A stretch of DNA of 64,000 nt from an uncultured Flavonifractor sp. (lineage in GTDB: Bacteria > Bacillota > Clostridia > Oscillospirales > Oscillospiraceae). The stretch lies in assembly GCF_944385615.1 (NCBI RefSeq), contig NZ_CALWXV010000005.1, positions 19,416 through 83,415 of the forward strand. Reading direction: 5' to 3'. Made by a program: the position numbers and the translations under genes. Positions 7,412 to 14,455 of the stretch are shown here, piece after piece (position 1 is the first letter of the stretch; each line of letters begins with the position of its first letter). The notes under the pieces were generated by a model that searched no databases, had not been told where the DNA came from, and saw only the letters and a list, made by a program, of their open reading frames with translations.

Positions 7412-8891
7412 ACTGCGGGAACACGCGGGCTTCCAGTGGGTCTTGAACCGGCTGAGCCCCATGTCTCCCTTTGGCAAGGGGGCCGCCCGGTCCCTCCGCT
7501 GGTACGGCCCCGGAGACGAGGCCGCCCTGGAGGAGGAGCTGGACAATGTCTCCCTGGCCATGGAGCTGTGGAACGCCGGAGCCACCGCTCCCCAGAAGGA
7601 CGACTGCGGCTGCGGCCCGGCGCGGCTCACCGAGGCCCAGCGGAAGGACGCCGCCGCCGCGCTGCGGGGCGTGACCCGGTGCCTGCCCCTGTTTCACGAC
7701 ATCCGGGGCTCCTTCGACCGGGACCCCGGCGCCCCCTTCGACCTGGTGGAGCTCTTTGAGATCAAGCACTTTCTGGTCACCCTGGAGCAGCTGATCCAGG
7801 CCTATGACGCCCTCCCCCCCATGGCCGGGCTGTCCTTCCCCTCCCTGGCAGAGGCCTTGGAGCTGATGGACCCAGAGGGCCGCCGCCTGCCCACCTTTGC
7901 CGTGGTCAATTCCTACCACAACGACCTGGCCCCCCTGCGGGCGGAAAAGGTCAAGCTGGAAAAGGCCATCCGCATGACCCAGGAGGAAAAGCGGGGGCCC
8001 CTGCTGGAAAAGCGCCGGGTGCTGGCGGTGGAGGAGGACAAGCTGGAGCTGGAAGTCCGCCGGATGCTCACCGGCAAGCTGATGGCCTTCAAGCAGGCCT
8101 TCCTGGACAACATGGACGCCCTAGGCCGGTTGGACCTCATCGTGGCCAAAGCCAAGCTGGCCCTGCGCTATCACTGCGTCCGCCCCACCCTCAGCACGGA
8201 CAAGTCCATCACCCTCCACGACGTGCGCCACCCCCAGGTGGAGGAGGATCTGGCCCAGCGGGGAGAGCAGTTCACCCCCCTGGACCTGGAACTGAAACCG
8301 GGCTGCACCGTCATCACCGGGGCCAACATGGGCGGCAAGACGGTGTCCCTTCGCTCCACGGTGCTCTCCCTGCTGCTCTGTCAGTGCGGCTTTTTCGTCT
8401 TTGCCCAGTCCGCCGCCCTGCCCCTGTTCCACCGGGTAGCCCTCATCCTGGCCGACAGCGGACCGGGGGCGGGCGGCCTGTCCTCCTTCGGCAAGGAGGT
8501 CCACCTGCTGGACAACCTGCTGCGGGAGACCCAGGACCAGTTCTTCTTTGTGGCCCTGGACGAGTTTGCCCGGGGCACCAATCCTCAGGAGGGGGCCGCT
8601 CTGGCCCGGGCCCTGGTCCGCCACCTGGGCGGTCTGGACTGCGTGGCCCTCATGACCACCCACTACGACGGGGTCTCCGACGTGGCGGGGGCCCACTACC
8701 AGGTGGCCGGTCTGGTACGGGACATCCAGGGAGACGAGGGGGACGATCCCCGCAAGCGCATCGCCCGGCGGATGGACTACCGGCTCCTGCCCGCGCCCCC
8801 CGGCGCCCCCTGTCCCCGGGACGCGCTGCGGGTGTGCCGCCTGCTCAAGCTGGACGACACCCTCATGGAGCTGTTCCAGGCCGATCTGTGA
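7395..8891 (+). CDS. kamC: KamC, MutS-related ATPase of the lysine aminomutase cluster
   Basis: A 498-residue MutS-family ATPase without the N-terminal mismatch-binding domain. It keeps a helical lever/clamp-like middle (about 150-260, with long charged helices) and the MutS ATPase domain: Walker A GANMGGKT at 309-316, the ADSGPGAGGLSSFGKE signature, Walker B FVALDEFARGTNP with D389/E390, and the TTHYDG histidine loop. CGCG-type cysteines occur near residue 74. It starts inside the end of kamB behind AAGGAGG. Because it lies with kamB beside the B12-dependent aminomutase genes, a chaperone or reactivase role is more likely than DNA repair; this is inference. A strong terminator separates it from kce. 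Confidence 0.85.
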   Translation: MELTHELREHAGFQWVLNRLSPMSPFGKGAARSLRWYGPGDEAALEEELDNVSLAMELWNAGATAPQKDDCGCGPARLTEAQRKDAAAALRGVTRCLPLFHDIRGSFDRDPGAPFDLVELFEIKHFLVTLEQLIQAYDALPPMAGLSFPSLAEALELMDPEGRRLPTFAVVNSYHNDLAPLRAEKVKLEKAIRMTQEEKRGPLLEKRRVLAVEEDKLELEVRRMLTGKLMAFKQAFLDNMDALGRLDLIVAKAKLALRYHCVRPTLSTDKSITLHDVRHPQVEEDLAQRGEQFTPLDLELKPGCTVITGANMGGKTVSLRSTVLSLLLCQCGFFVFAQSAALPLFHRVALILADSGPGAGGLSSFGKEVHLLDNLLRETQDQFFFVALDEFARGTNPQEGAALARALVRHLGGLDCVALMTTHYDGVSDVAGAHYQVAGLVRDIQGDEGDDPRKRIARRMDYRLLPAPPGAPCPRDALRVCRLLKLDDTLMELFQADL

Positions 8892-8900
8892 TCTCCCAGA

Positions 8901-8933
8901 GGCCCGGCAGGGCAAAACCTGCCGGGCCCTTTT
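8901..8933 (+). terminator. kamBC terminator
   Basis: Perfect 11-base stem (8901-8911 with 8918-8928), six-base loop, then CTTTT. It separates kamB-kamC from the riboswitch-controlled kce operon. From 8934 to 9038 I see only an AT-rich upstream region with a small TACCGG/CCGGTA dyad at 8944-8962. Confidence 0.9.
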
Positions 8934-9038
8934 GCACCCGCCATACCGGTTACCGTCCGGTAATTACTGTCCCGCTGTAGTGTACAAAAGTCCCTATCCC
9001 AGAGAAAAATTTTGTCGGCCTAAATTTTTAAAAAATAG

Positions 9039-9067
9039 TTGACAAACGAAAGTGCCTGCGGTATAGT
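9039..9067 (+). promoter_or_regulatory. sigma-A promoter of the kce operon
   Basis: TTGACA (9039-9044), 17 bases, TATAGT (9062-9067), preceded by an A/T-rich stretch like an UP element. The start of transcription should be near 9074, giving a leader of about 310 bases before the kce ATG. Confidence 0.88.
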
Positions 9068-9091
9068 GAATTTGTCAAAAGTGAATAATAC

Positions 9092-9267
9092 GCATGGATA
9101 GAGGCGCGGAGCGCAAGGTAGCAAAGCAATGACAAGGGCAGGCGAGTCCGATGTGCTTTGTGAATGTCCGCTCCGCCGAAGGGGGACGTGAATCGTACAG
9201 CCCTCCCCCTGAGCCGCGGGCCCAGCGCTCACGGATTGTCATGAGTCACATGAAGCGCTATTTGTGT
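9092..9267 (+). promoter_or_regulatory. lysine riboswitch aptamer (L box)
   Basis: RNA aptamer for L-lysine. The five-helix junction signatures are readable: GATAGAGG at 9098-9104, P2 strands CGGAGCG (9107-9113) with CGCTCCG (9169-9175), the hallmark CGCCGAAG at 9174-9181, P3 GGGGG (9181-9185) with CCCCC (9205-9209), and P4 TGAGC (9210-9214) with GCTCA (9227-9231). P1 is 9092-9101 paired with 9258-9267, ten pairs of which four are G-U wobbles. It lies between the operon promoter and kce, so it controls lysine catabolism rather than synthesis or uptake. The switching logic is described in the next entries. Confidence 0.88.
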
Positions 9268-9327
9268 CTGAACGAGAGTAACCCTCCCGCGGACATGAGT
9301 AGTGTTTTTTTGTTCATGAAGCGCTAT
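9249..9327 (+). repeat. 13-base direct repeat in the riboswitch expression platform
   Basis: CATGAAGCGCTAT occurs at 9249-9261 and again at 9315-9327. Copy 1 provides the 3' strand of aptamer P1; copy 2 overlaps the 5' arm of the final terminator. Because the copies are identical, the intervening segment (9297-9308) can pair with either one. This makes the repeat the likely strand-exchange element of the switch. Confidence 0.8.
9256..9311 (+). terminator. candidate lysine-free hairpin/terminator 1 of the kce leader
   Basis: Bases 9256-9270 can pair with 9290-9304 in 15 consecutive pairs (five wobbles), immediately followed by seven Ts (9305-9311). Its 5' arm is the same strand used by P1, so this helix and the lysine-bound aptamer exclude each other. 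It can act as a terminator by itself, or as an anti-antiterminator that keeps 9297-9308 away from repeat copy 2. Confidence 0.7.
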
Positions 9328-9372
9328 CCCGCCGGAAGGTATATTTCCTACCGGCGGGATAGCTTATTTTTT
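9323..9372 (+). terminator. terminator 2 of the lysine riboswitch, directly before kce
   Basis: Perfect 13-base stem GCTATCCCGCCGG (9323-9335) with 9351-9363, followed by TTATTTTTT, ending just before the kce ribosome site (AGGAGG at 9375-9380). An alternative hairpin pairs 9299-9308 with 9318-9327 (ten pairs, several wobble) and would disrupt the 5' arm, acting as an antiterminator. That pairing is free to form only when P1 holds repeat copy 1, the lysine-bound state. Confidence 0.88.
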
Positions 9373-9386
9373 CGAGGAGGCGTGTC

Positions 9387-10205
9387 ATGGAAAAGCTTAT
9401 CATTACCGCGGCCATCTGCGGCGCAGAGGTCACCAAGGCCCATAATCCCGCTGTCCCCTACACCGTGGAGGAAATGGTCCGCGAGGCCAAGAGCGCCTTC
9501 GACGCCGGCGCTGCCGTCATCCACGTCCACGTCCGGGAGGACGACGGCACCCCCACCCAGGACCGGGAGCGGTTCCGGGTGATTCTGGACGCCATCAAGG
9601 AGGCTTGCCCCGGCGTGATCCTCATCCCCTCCACCGGCGGCGCCACCGGCATGACCCCGGAGGAGCGGCTCCAGCCCACCGAGCTGTGCCCTGAGATGGC
9701 CACCTTGGACTGCGGCACCTGCAACTTCGGCGACGATATCTTCGTCAACGACATGCCCACCATGCGTGCCTTCGGCCAGCGGATGCTGGAAAACCACATC
9801 AAGCCCGAGTATGAGTGCTTTGAGATCGGCCACCTGGACACCATCGTGAACATGGCCAACAAGGGCCTGGTCCCCGGCGCTCCCATGCAGTTCAACTTCG
9901 TGCTGGGCGTGTCGGGCTGCACCCCCGCCACTGTGGGCAATCTGGACTATCTGGTCAAGCAGATCCCCGCCGGGTCCACCTGGACCGTCACCGGCATCGG
10001 CCGGGGCGCCTGGCCCATGGTGGCCGCCGGTATCGTGATGGGCGGCAATGTCCGGGTGGGCTTTGAGGACAACATCTACCTGGAAAAGGGCCATAAGGCC
10101 GCCTCCAACGGCGAGCTGGTGGCCAAGGTGGTCCGCCTGGCCAAGGAGCTGGGCCGCGAGATCGCCACCCCCGACGAGGCCCGGAAGATCCTCTCCCTGG
10201 CCTAA
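9387..10205 (+). CDS. kce: 3-keto-5-aminohexanoate cleavage enzyme
   Basis: Zinc-dependent BKACE-family enzyme (formerly DUF849) that condenses 3-keto-5-aminohexanoate with acetyl-CoA and releases acetoacetate and 3-aminobutyryl-CoA. The metal ligands of the family are in place: H46 and H48 in VIHVHVRED and a Glu at about 227 in GFEDN. E14 and the STGGATGM and GIGRGAWPM substrate-loop motifs are also present. Length is 272 residues, normal for Kce. Family members act on other beta-keto acids, but the kdd, kamA, kamD and kamE neighbours fix the substrate with high probability. It is the first gene after the lysine riboswitch and uses strongly biased, C-ending codons. Confidence 0.95.
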   Translation: MEKLIITAAICGAEVTKAHNPAVPYTVEEMVREAKSAFDAGAAVIHVHVREDDGTPTQDRERFRVILDAIKEACPGVILIPSTGGATGMTPEERLQPTELCPEMATLDCGTCNFGDDIFVNDMPTMRAFGQRMLENHIKPEYECFEIGHLDTIVNMANKGLVPGAPMQFNFVLGVSGCTPATVGNLDYLVKQIPAGSTWTVTGIGRGAWPMVAAGIVMGGNVRVGFEDNIYLEKGHKAASNGELVAKVVRLAKELGREIATPDEARKILSLA

Positions 10206-10225
10206 GTAATTCGTTTGTTTTTACT

Positions 10226-10255
10226 TATCTCCCCAACCATATATCTCCCCAACCA
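10226..10255 (+). repeat. short tandem repeat before kdd
   Basis: TATCTCCCCAACCA occurs twice with a 16-base period (10226-10239 and 10242-10255) in the kce-kdd spacer. Related CCCCAACC octamers recur at about 11354 and 11473 in the kdd-kamA spacer. Function unknown. Confidence 0.6.
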
Positions 10256-10282
10256 AACAACATGAAACAGGAGGAACGTTCT

Positions 10283-11323
10283 ATGCAGAAAAAAGGCAAT
10301 AAATACGGCACTCACCGCGTCATCGAGCCCCAGGGGCTGCTGACCCAGGCCGCCAAGAAGATCGACAATACCATGGAGTGCTACTCCAATGAGATTCTGT
10401 GCGACGTGTCCGCGCTGAATATCGACTCCGCCTCCTTCACTCAGATCTATGAGGCCTGTGAGAAGGACCTGGCCCGTACCGAGCAGATGATTCTGGACAT
10501 CGTCAACGAGCGGGGCAAGATGCAGAACCCCGTCACCGGCTCCGGCGGTATGTTCATCGGCACCGTCCGCGAGATCGGCGAGGACCTGCAGGGCAAGATC
10601 GACCTGAAGGTGGGCGACAAGATCGCCTCCCTGGTATCCCTGTCCCTGACTCCCCTGAAGATCAACAAGATCAAGGCCATCCATCCTGAGATCGACCGTG
10701 TGGACGTGGAGGCTCAGGCCATCCTGTTTGAGTCCGGCCTGTACGCCAAGCTGCCCGACGACATGAGCGAGGAGCTGGCTCTGGCCGCTCTGGACGTGGC
10801 TGGCGCTCCCGCTCAGACTGCCAAGCTGGTCCGTCCCGGCGACTCCGTCCTCATTCTGGGCGGCGCGGGCAAGGGCGGCATGATGTGCTGCTACGAGGCC
10901 ATGAAGCGCGTCGGCCCCACCGGCAACGTGGTCGCCCTGGTCATCTGCCAGGAGGACGCCGATCTGCTCAAGAGCATGAACCTGTGCCACCACGCCATCG
11001 TGGGCTCCGCCACCAACCCCGTGGAGGTGCTGGAGAAGTCCCTGGCCGTCAACGGCGGCAAGGAGTACGACGTGTCCATCCTCATCGTCAACGTGCCCGC
11101 CTGCGAGATGGCCGCCATTCTGCCCGTCCATGACAACGGCGTGGTGTACTTCTTCTCCATGGCCACCGATTTCGCCAAGGCCGCCCTGGGCGCCGAGGGC
11201 TGCGGCAAGGACGTCACCATGATCGTGGGCAACGGCTACACCAAGGACCACGCCGAGATCACCCTGTCCGAGCTGAGAGAGAATCCCCAGCTCAAGGCTT
11301 ACTTCGAGAAGAAGTACCTGTAA
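10283..11323 (+). CDS. kdd: L-erythro-3,5-diaminohexanoate dehydrogenase
   Basis: NAD-dependent oxidative deaminase that converts 3,5-diaminohexanoate to 3-keto-5-aminohexanoate, the substrate of Kce. The N-terminal part binds substrate. A medium-chain-dehydrogenase-like Rossmann fold starts at about 187, with the nucleotide loop GGAGKGG at 193-199. The start at 10283 is preferred over an ATG seven codons upstream because AGGAGG lies just before it, and 346 residues is the usual Kdd length. It follows kce by 77 bases that contain a small tandem repeat. Confidence 0.95.
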   Translation: MQKKGNKYGTHRVIEPQGLLTQAAKKIDNTMECYSNEILCDVSALNIDSASFTQIYEACEKDLARTEQMILDIVNERGKMQNPVTGSGGMFIGTVREIGEDLQGKIDLKVGDKIASLVSLSLTPLKINKIKAIHPEIDRVDVEAQAILFESGLYAKLPDDMSEELALAALDVAGAPAQTAKLVRPGDSVLILGGAGKGGMMCCYEAMKRVGPTGNVVALVICQEDADLLKSMNLCHHAIVGSATNPVEVLEKSLAVNGGKEYDVSILIVNVPACEMAAILPVHDNGVVYFFSMATDFAKAALGAEGCGKDVTMIVGNGYTKDHAEITLSELRENPQLKAYFEKKYL

Positions 11324-11552
11324 GCGTTTCACCTGACAAAACCTTCAGACCATCCCCAACCTACCCTGTAACTTACCTGTCCCCATCGACAGATGAGCTG
11401 ATTGACGCATTCCCTCCGCGGCCGGCGTTTCCGGTCCCCGGTGCTGCGGGAGAAATCCTCCTCCCCAACCCTTTCTCCCGGTTCCGACCCTCCGGTTTCC
11501 CCCGCCTGCGGATGATGCGTCCCCACACTGTTTTAGAAAGGATGACCTTGTT

Positions 11553-12806
11553 ATGGTAGAGTCCCGCCGTAAGATCCTGTTTCCCAACGTGACCGACGAA
11601 GAGTGGAACGACTGGCACTGGCAAGTCAAAAACCGCGTTGAGACCCTGGAGGACCTGAAAAAATATGTGGACCTGACCCCCGAGGAAGAGGAAGGCGTCA
11701 AGGCCTGTCTGGGCACCCTCCGCATGGCCATCACCCCCTACTACCTGTCCCTGATCCAGCCCGGCGATCCCCATGACCCCGTCCGGCTCCAGGCCGTTCC
11801 CACCGCCAAGGAGCTGCACCAGTCTTCCGCCGATCTGCTGGACCCCCTGCACGAGGATGAGGACTCCCCGGCTCCCGGTCTGACCCACCGCTATCCCGAC
11901 CGCTGCCTGCTGCTCATCACCGACCAGTGCTCCATGTACTGCCGTCACTGCACCCGCCGCCGCTTCGCCGGCCAGAACGACGCCGGCCTGCCCGTGGATC
12001 AGGTGGATCAGGCCATCGAGTACATCCGCAACACCCCCCAGATCCGCGACGTGCTCCTCTCCGGCGGCGACGCCCTGCTGGTCAGCGACGAGCGGCTGGA
12101 GTACATCATCGCCAAGCTGCGTGAGATCCCCCACGTGGAGATCGTCCGCATCGGCTCCCGCACCCCGGTGGTGCTGCCCCAGCGCATCACTCCCGAGCTG
12201 TGCAACATGCTGAAGAAGTATCATCCCATTTGGCTGAACACCCACTTCAACCACCCCAACGAGATCACCCCCGAGGCTGCCGCCGCCTGCGCCCGTCTGG
12301 CCGACGCCGGTATCCCCCTGGGCAACCAGTCCGTGCTGCTGGCCGGCATCAATGACTGCGTCTACACCATGAAGAAGCTGGTCAACGAGCTGGTCAAGAT
12401 CCGGGTGCGTCCCTACTACATCTATCAGTGCGACCTGTCCATGGGCCTGGAGCACTTCCGTACCCCCGTCAGCAAGGGCATCGAGATCATTGAGGGCCTG
12501 CGTGGCCACACCTCCGGCTACTGCGTGCCCACCTTCGTGGTGGACGCCCCCGGCGGCGGCGGCAAGACCCCCGTTATGCCCCAGTACGTCATCTCCCAGA
12601 CCCCCAAGAAGGTCATCCTCCGCAACTACGAGGGCGTTATCACCACCTACACCGAGCCCGAGCACTACACCGACTGCCAGTGCGACTACTGCACCGGCAA
12701 GAAGAAGAAGGAGCTCATGGGCGTGGCCGGTCTGGAGCGGGGTCAGGCTCTGTCCATGGAGCCCGCCGGGCTGGAGCGGCATAAGCGCTCCCACCACGAG
12801 GAGTAA
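11553..12806 (+). CDS. kamA: L-lysine 2,3-aminomutase
   Basis: Radical-SAM, PLP-dependent enzyme that converts L-lysine to L-beta-lysine, the first step of the fermentation. The iron-sulfur cluster motif is C126-x3-C130-x2-C133 (CSMYCRHC). The PLP lysine is K338 in PGGGGKTPV, one residue from K337 of the Clostridium subterminale enzyme. The C-terminal zinc/dimer region with CQCDYC is present. Length 417 residues matches the family. The preceding 229-base spacer is C-rich and G-poor with no clear gene or hairpin, so this gene may depend on read-through from the riboswitch promoter. Confidence 0.97.
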   Translation: MVESRRKILFPNVTDEEWNDWHWQVKNRVETLEDLKKYVDLTPEEEEGVKACLGTLRMAITPYYLSLIQPGDPHDPVRLQAVPTAKELHQSSADLLDPLHEDEDSPAPGLTHRYPDRCLLLITDQCSMYCRHCTRRRFAGQNDAGLPVDQVDQAIEYIRNTPQIRDVLLSGGDALLVSDERLEYIIAKLREIPHVEIVRIGSRTPVVLPQRITPELCNMLKKYHPIWLNTHFNHPNEITPEAAAACARLADAGIPLGNQSVLLAGINDCVYTMKKLVNELVKIRVRPYYIYQCDLSMGLEHFRTPVSKGIEIIEGLRGHTSGYCVPTFVVDAPGGGGKTPVMPQYVISQTPKKVILRNYEGVITTYTEPEHYTDCQCDYCTGKKKKELMGVAGLERGQALSMEPAGLERHKRSHHEE

Positions 12807-12816
12807 TCAAAATCCA

Positions 12817-12850
12817 CAGCGGACCGCCGCAGATTTGGGGCGGTCCGCTG
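12817..12850 (+). terminator. intercistronic hairpin between kamA and kamD
   Basis: Perfect 12-base inverted repeat (12817-12828 with 12839-12850) around a ten-base loop, then a C-run and GTTTT. It could be a leaky terminator or an mRNA processing/stability element that sets the KamA to KamDE ratio. Confidence 0.6.
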
Positions 12851-12886
12851 CCCCCCGTTTTAAGTTACAGAGAATGGAAGTGATTT

Positions 12887-14455
12887 ATGTTGGAATCCAA
12901 GCTGAACCTTGATTTTAAGCTGGTCGAACAGGCCCGCGCCCACGCCTCCCGGGTGGCGGACGACACCCAGCGTTTCATCGACGGCTGCACCACCGTGGCC
13001 GTGGAGCGCACCATCTGCCGCCTGCTGGGCATCGACGGGGTGGACAGCGCCGATGTCCCCCTGCCCAACGTGGTGGTAGAGCACCTGATGGACAAGGGCG
13101 CGCTGCCCCAGGGCGCCGCCTTCTGGATCGGCAACGCCATGGTGGAGACCGGTAAGACTCCCCAGGCCATCGCCGAGGATATCGCCAGCGACAAGCTGGA
13201 CCTGACCGCTCTGCCCACCCACAGCGAGGCCGAGATCCACGCGGCTCTGGACCCCATCGTGGAGGAGAGCCTGGCCAAGATCCGCGCCCGCCGCAAACGC
13301 CGGGAGGACTTCATCGCCAGCCACGGCGGTGAGAAGCAGGGCCCCTGGATCTACCTGATCGTGGCCACCGGCAACATCTATGAGGACGTGGTGCAGGCCA
13401 CCGCCGCCGCCCGCCAGGGCGCCGACGTCATCGCCGTTATCCGCACCACCGGCCAGTCCCTGCTGGACTACGTGCCCTACGGCGCCACCACCGAGGGCTT
13501 CGGCGGCACCTACGCCACCCAGGAGAACTTCCGCCTGATGCGTGAGGCCATGGACAAGGTGGGCGAGGAGCTGGGCCGCTACATCCGGGTGTGTAACTAC
13601 TGCTCCGGCCTGTGTATGCCCGAAATTGCCGCTATGGGCGCTTTTGAGGGTCTGGACGTGATGCTCAACGACGCTCTGTACGGCATCCTCTTCCGGGACA
13701 TCAATATGCAGCGCACTCTGGTGGACCAGTCCTTCTCCCGGGCTATCAACGCCTATGCCGGCGTGGTCATCAACACCGGCGAGGACAACTATCTGACCAC
13801 CGCCGACGCGGTGGAGGAAGCCCACACCGTGCTGGCCTCCCAGTTCCTTAACGAGGCCTTTGCCTTGCGGGCCGGCCTACCCGAGGAGCAGATGGGCCTT
13901 GGCCATGCCTTCGAGATCGACCCCGACGTGGAGAACGGTTTCCTTTATGAGCTGGCCCAGGCCGAAATGGCCCGTGAGATCTTCCCCAACGCCCCCCTGA
14001 AGTATATGCCCCCCACCAAGTTCATGACGGGCAACATCTTCCGGGGCCAGGTACAGGACGCCCTGTTCAACATGGTGACCATCCTTACCAACCAGAAGAT
14101 CCACCTGCTGGGCATGATGACCGAGGCCATCCACACCCCCTTCCTGTCCGACCGTTTCCTGGCCATCCAGAACGCCCAGTATATCTTCCGCACCATGCAC
14201 GACCTGGGCAGCGAGATTGTCTTCAAGGATGGCGGCATCATGCAGAACCGGGCGGCCGACGTGCTCCACAAGGCCACCGATCTGCTGGGCCAGATCGAGC
14301 AGCTGGGCATTTTCGAGACCCTGGAGCGGGGCATCTTTGCCGACATCAAGCGTCCCCGGGACGGCGGCAAGGGCCTGGACGGCGTGGTAAGCAAGGCCGC
14401 CGGGTACTTCAACCCCTTCCTTGAGCCCATGATGAAAGGGGGTGTCGGCAAATGA
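12887..14455 (+). CDS. kamD: beta-lysine 5,6-aminomutase alpha subunit
   Basis: Large catalytic subunit of the adenosylcobalamin/PLP-dependent enzyme that moves the terminal amino group of beta-lysine to carbon 5, giving 3,5-diaminohexanoate. The 522-residue protein has the family's TIM-barrel segments, including IRTTGQSLLDYVPYG, and the PLP/B12 contact loops around RLMREAMDKVGEELGRYIRV. It forms a complex with KamE; the two genes overlap by four bases (ATGA), which favours equal synthesis. The ribosome site (GGAAGTG) is weaker than those of its neighbours. Confidence 0.96.
   Translation: MLESKLNLDFKLVEQARAHASRVADDTQRFIDGCTTVAVERTICRLLGIDGVDSADVPLPNVVVEHLMDKGALPQGAAFWIGNAMVETGKTPQAIAEDIASDKLDLTALPTHSEAEIHAALDPIVEESLAKIRARRKRREDFIASHGGEKQGPWIYLIVATGNIYEDVVQATAAARQGADVIAVIRTTGQSLLDYVPYGATTEGFGGTYATQENFRLMREAMDKVGEELGRYIRVCNYCSGLCMPEIAAMGAFEGLDVMLNDALYGILFRDINMQRTLVDQSFSRAINAYAGVVINTGEDNYLTTADAVEEAHTVLASQFLNEAFALRAGLPEEQMGLGHAFEIDPDVENGFLYELAQAEMAREIFPNAPLKYMPPTKFMTGNIFRGQVQDALFNMVTILTNQKIHLLGMMTEAIHTPFLSDRFLAIQNAQYIFRTMHDLGSEIVFKDGGIMQNRAADVLHKATDLLGQIEQLGIFETLERGIFADIKRPRDGGKGLDGVVSKAAGYFNPFLEPMMKGGVGK

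Noticed and set aside
9305-9311. T7 run read as a stand-alone terminator unrelated to the riboswitch
   Set aside because: The adjoining 15-pair stem uses the P1 strand of the aptamer, so it is better explained as part of the switch.
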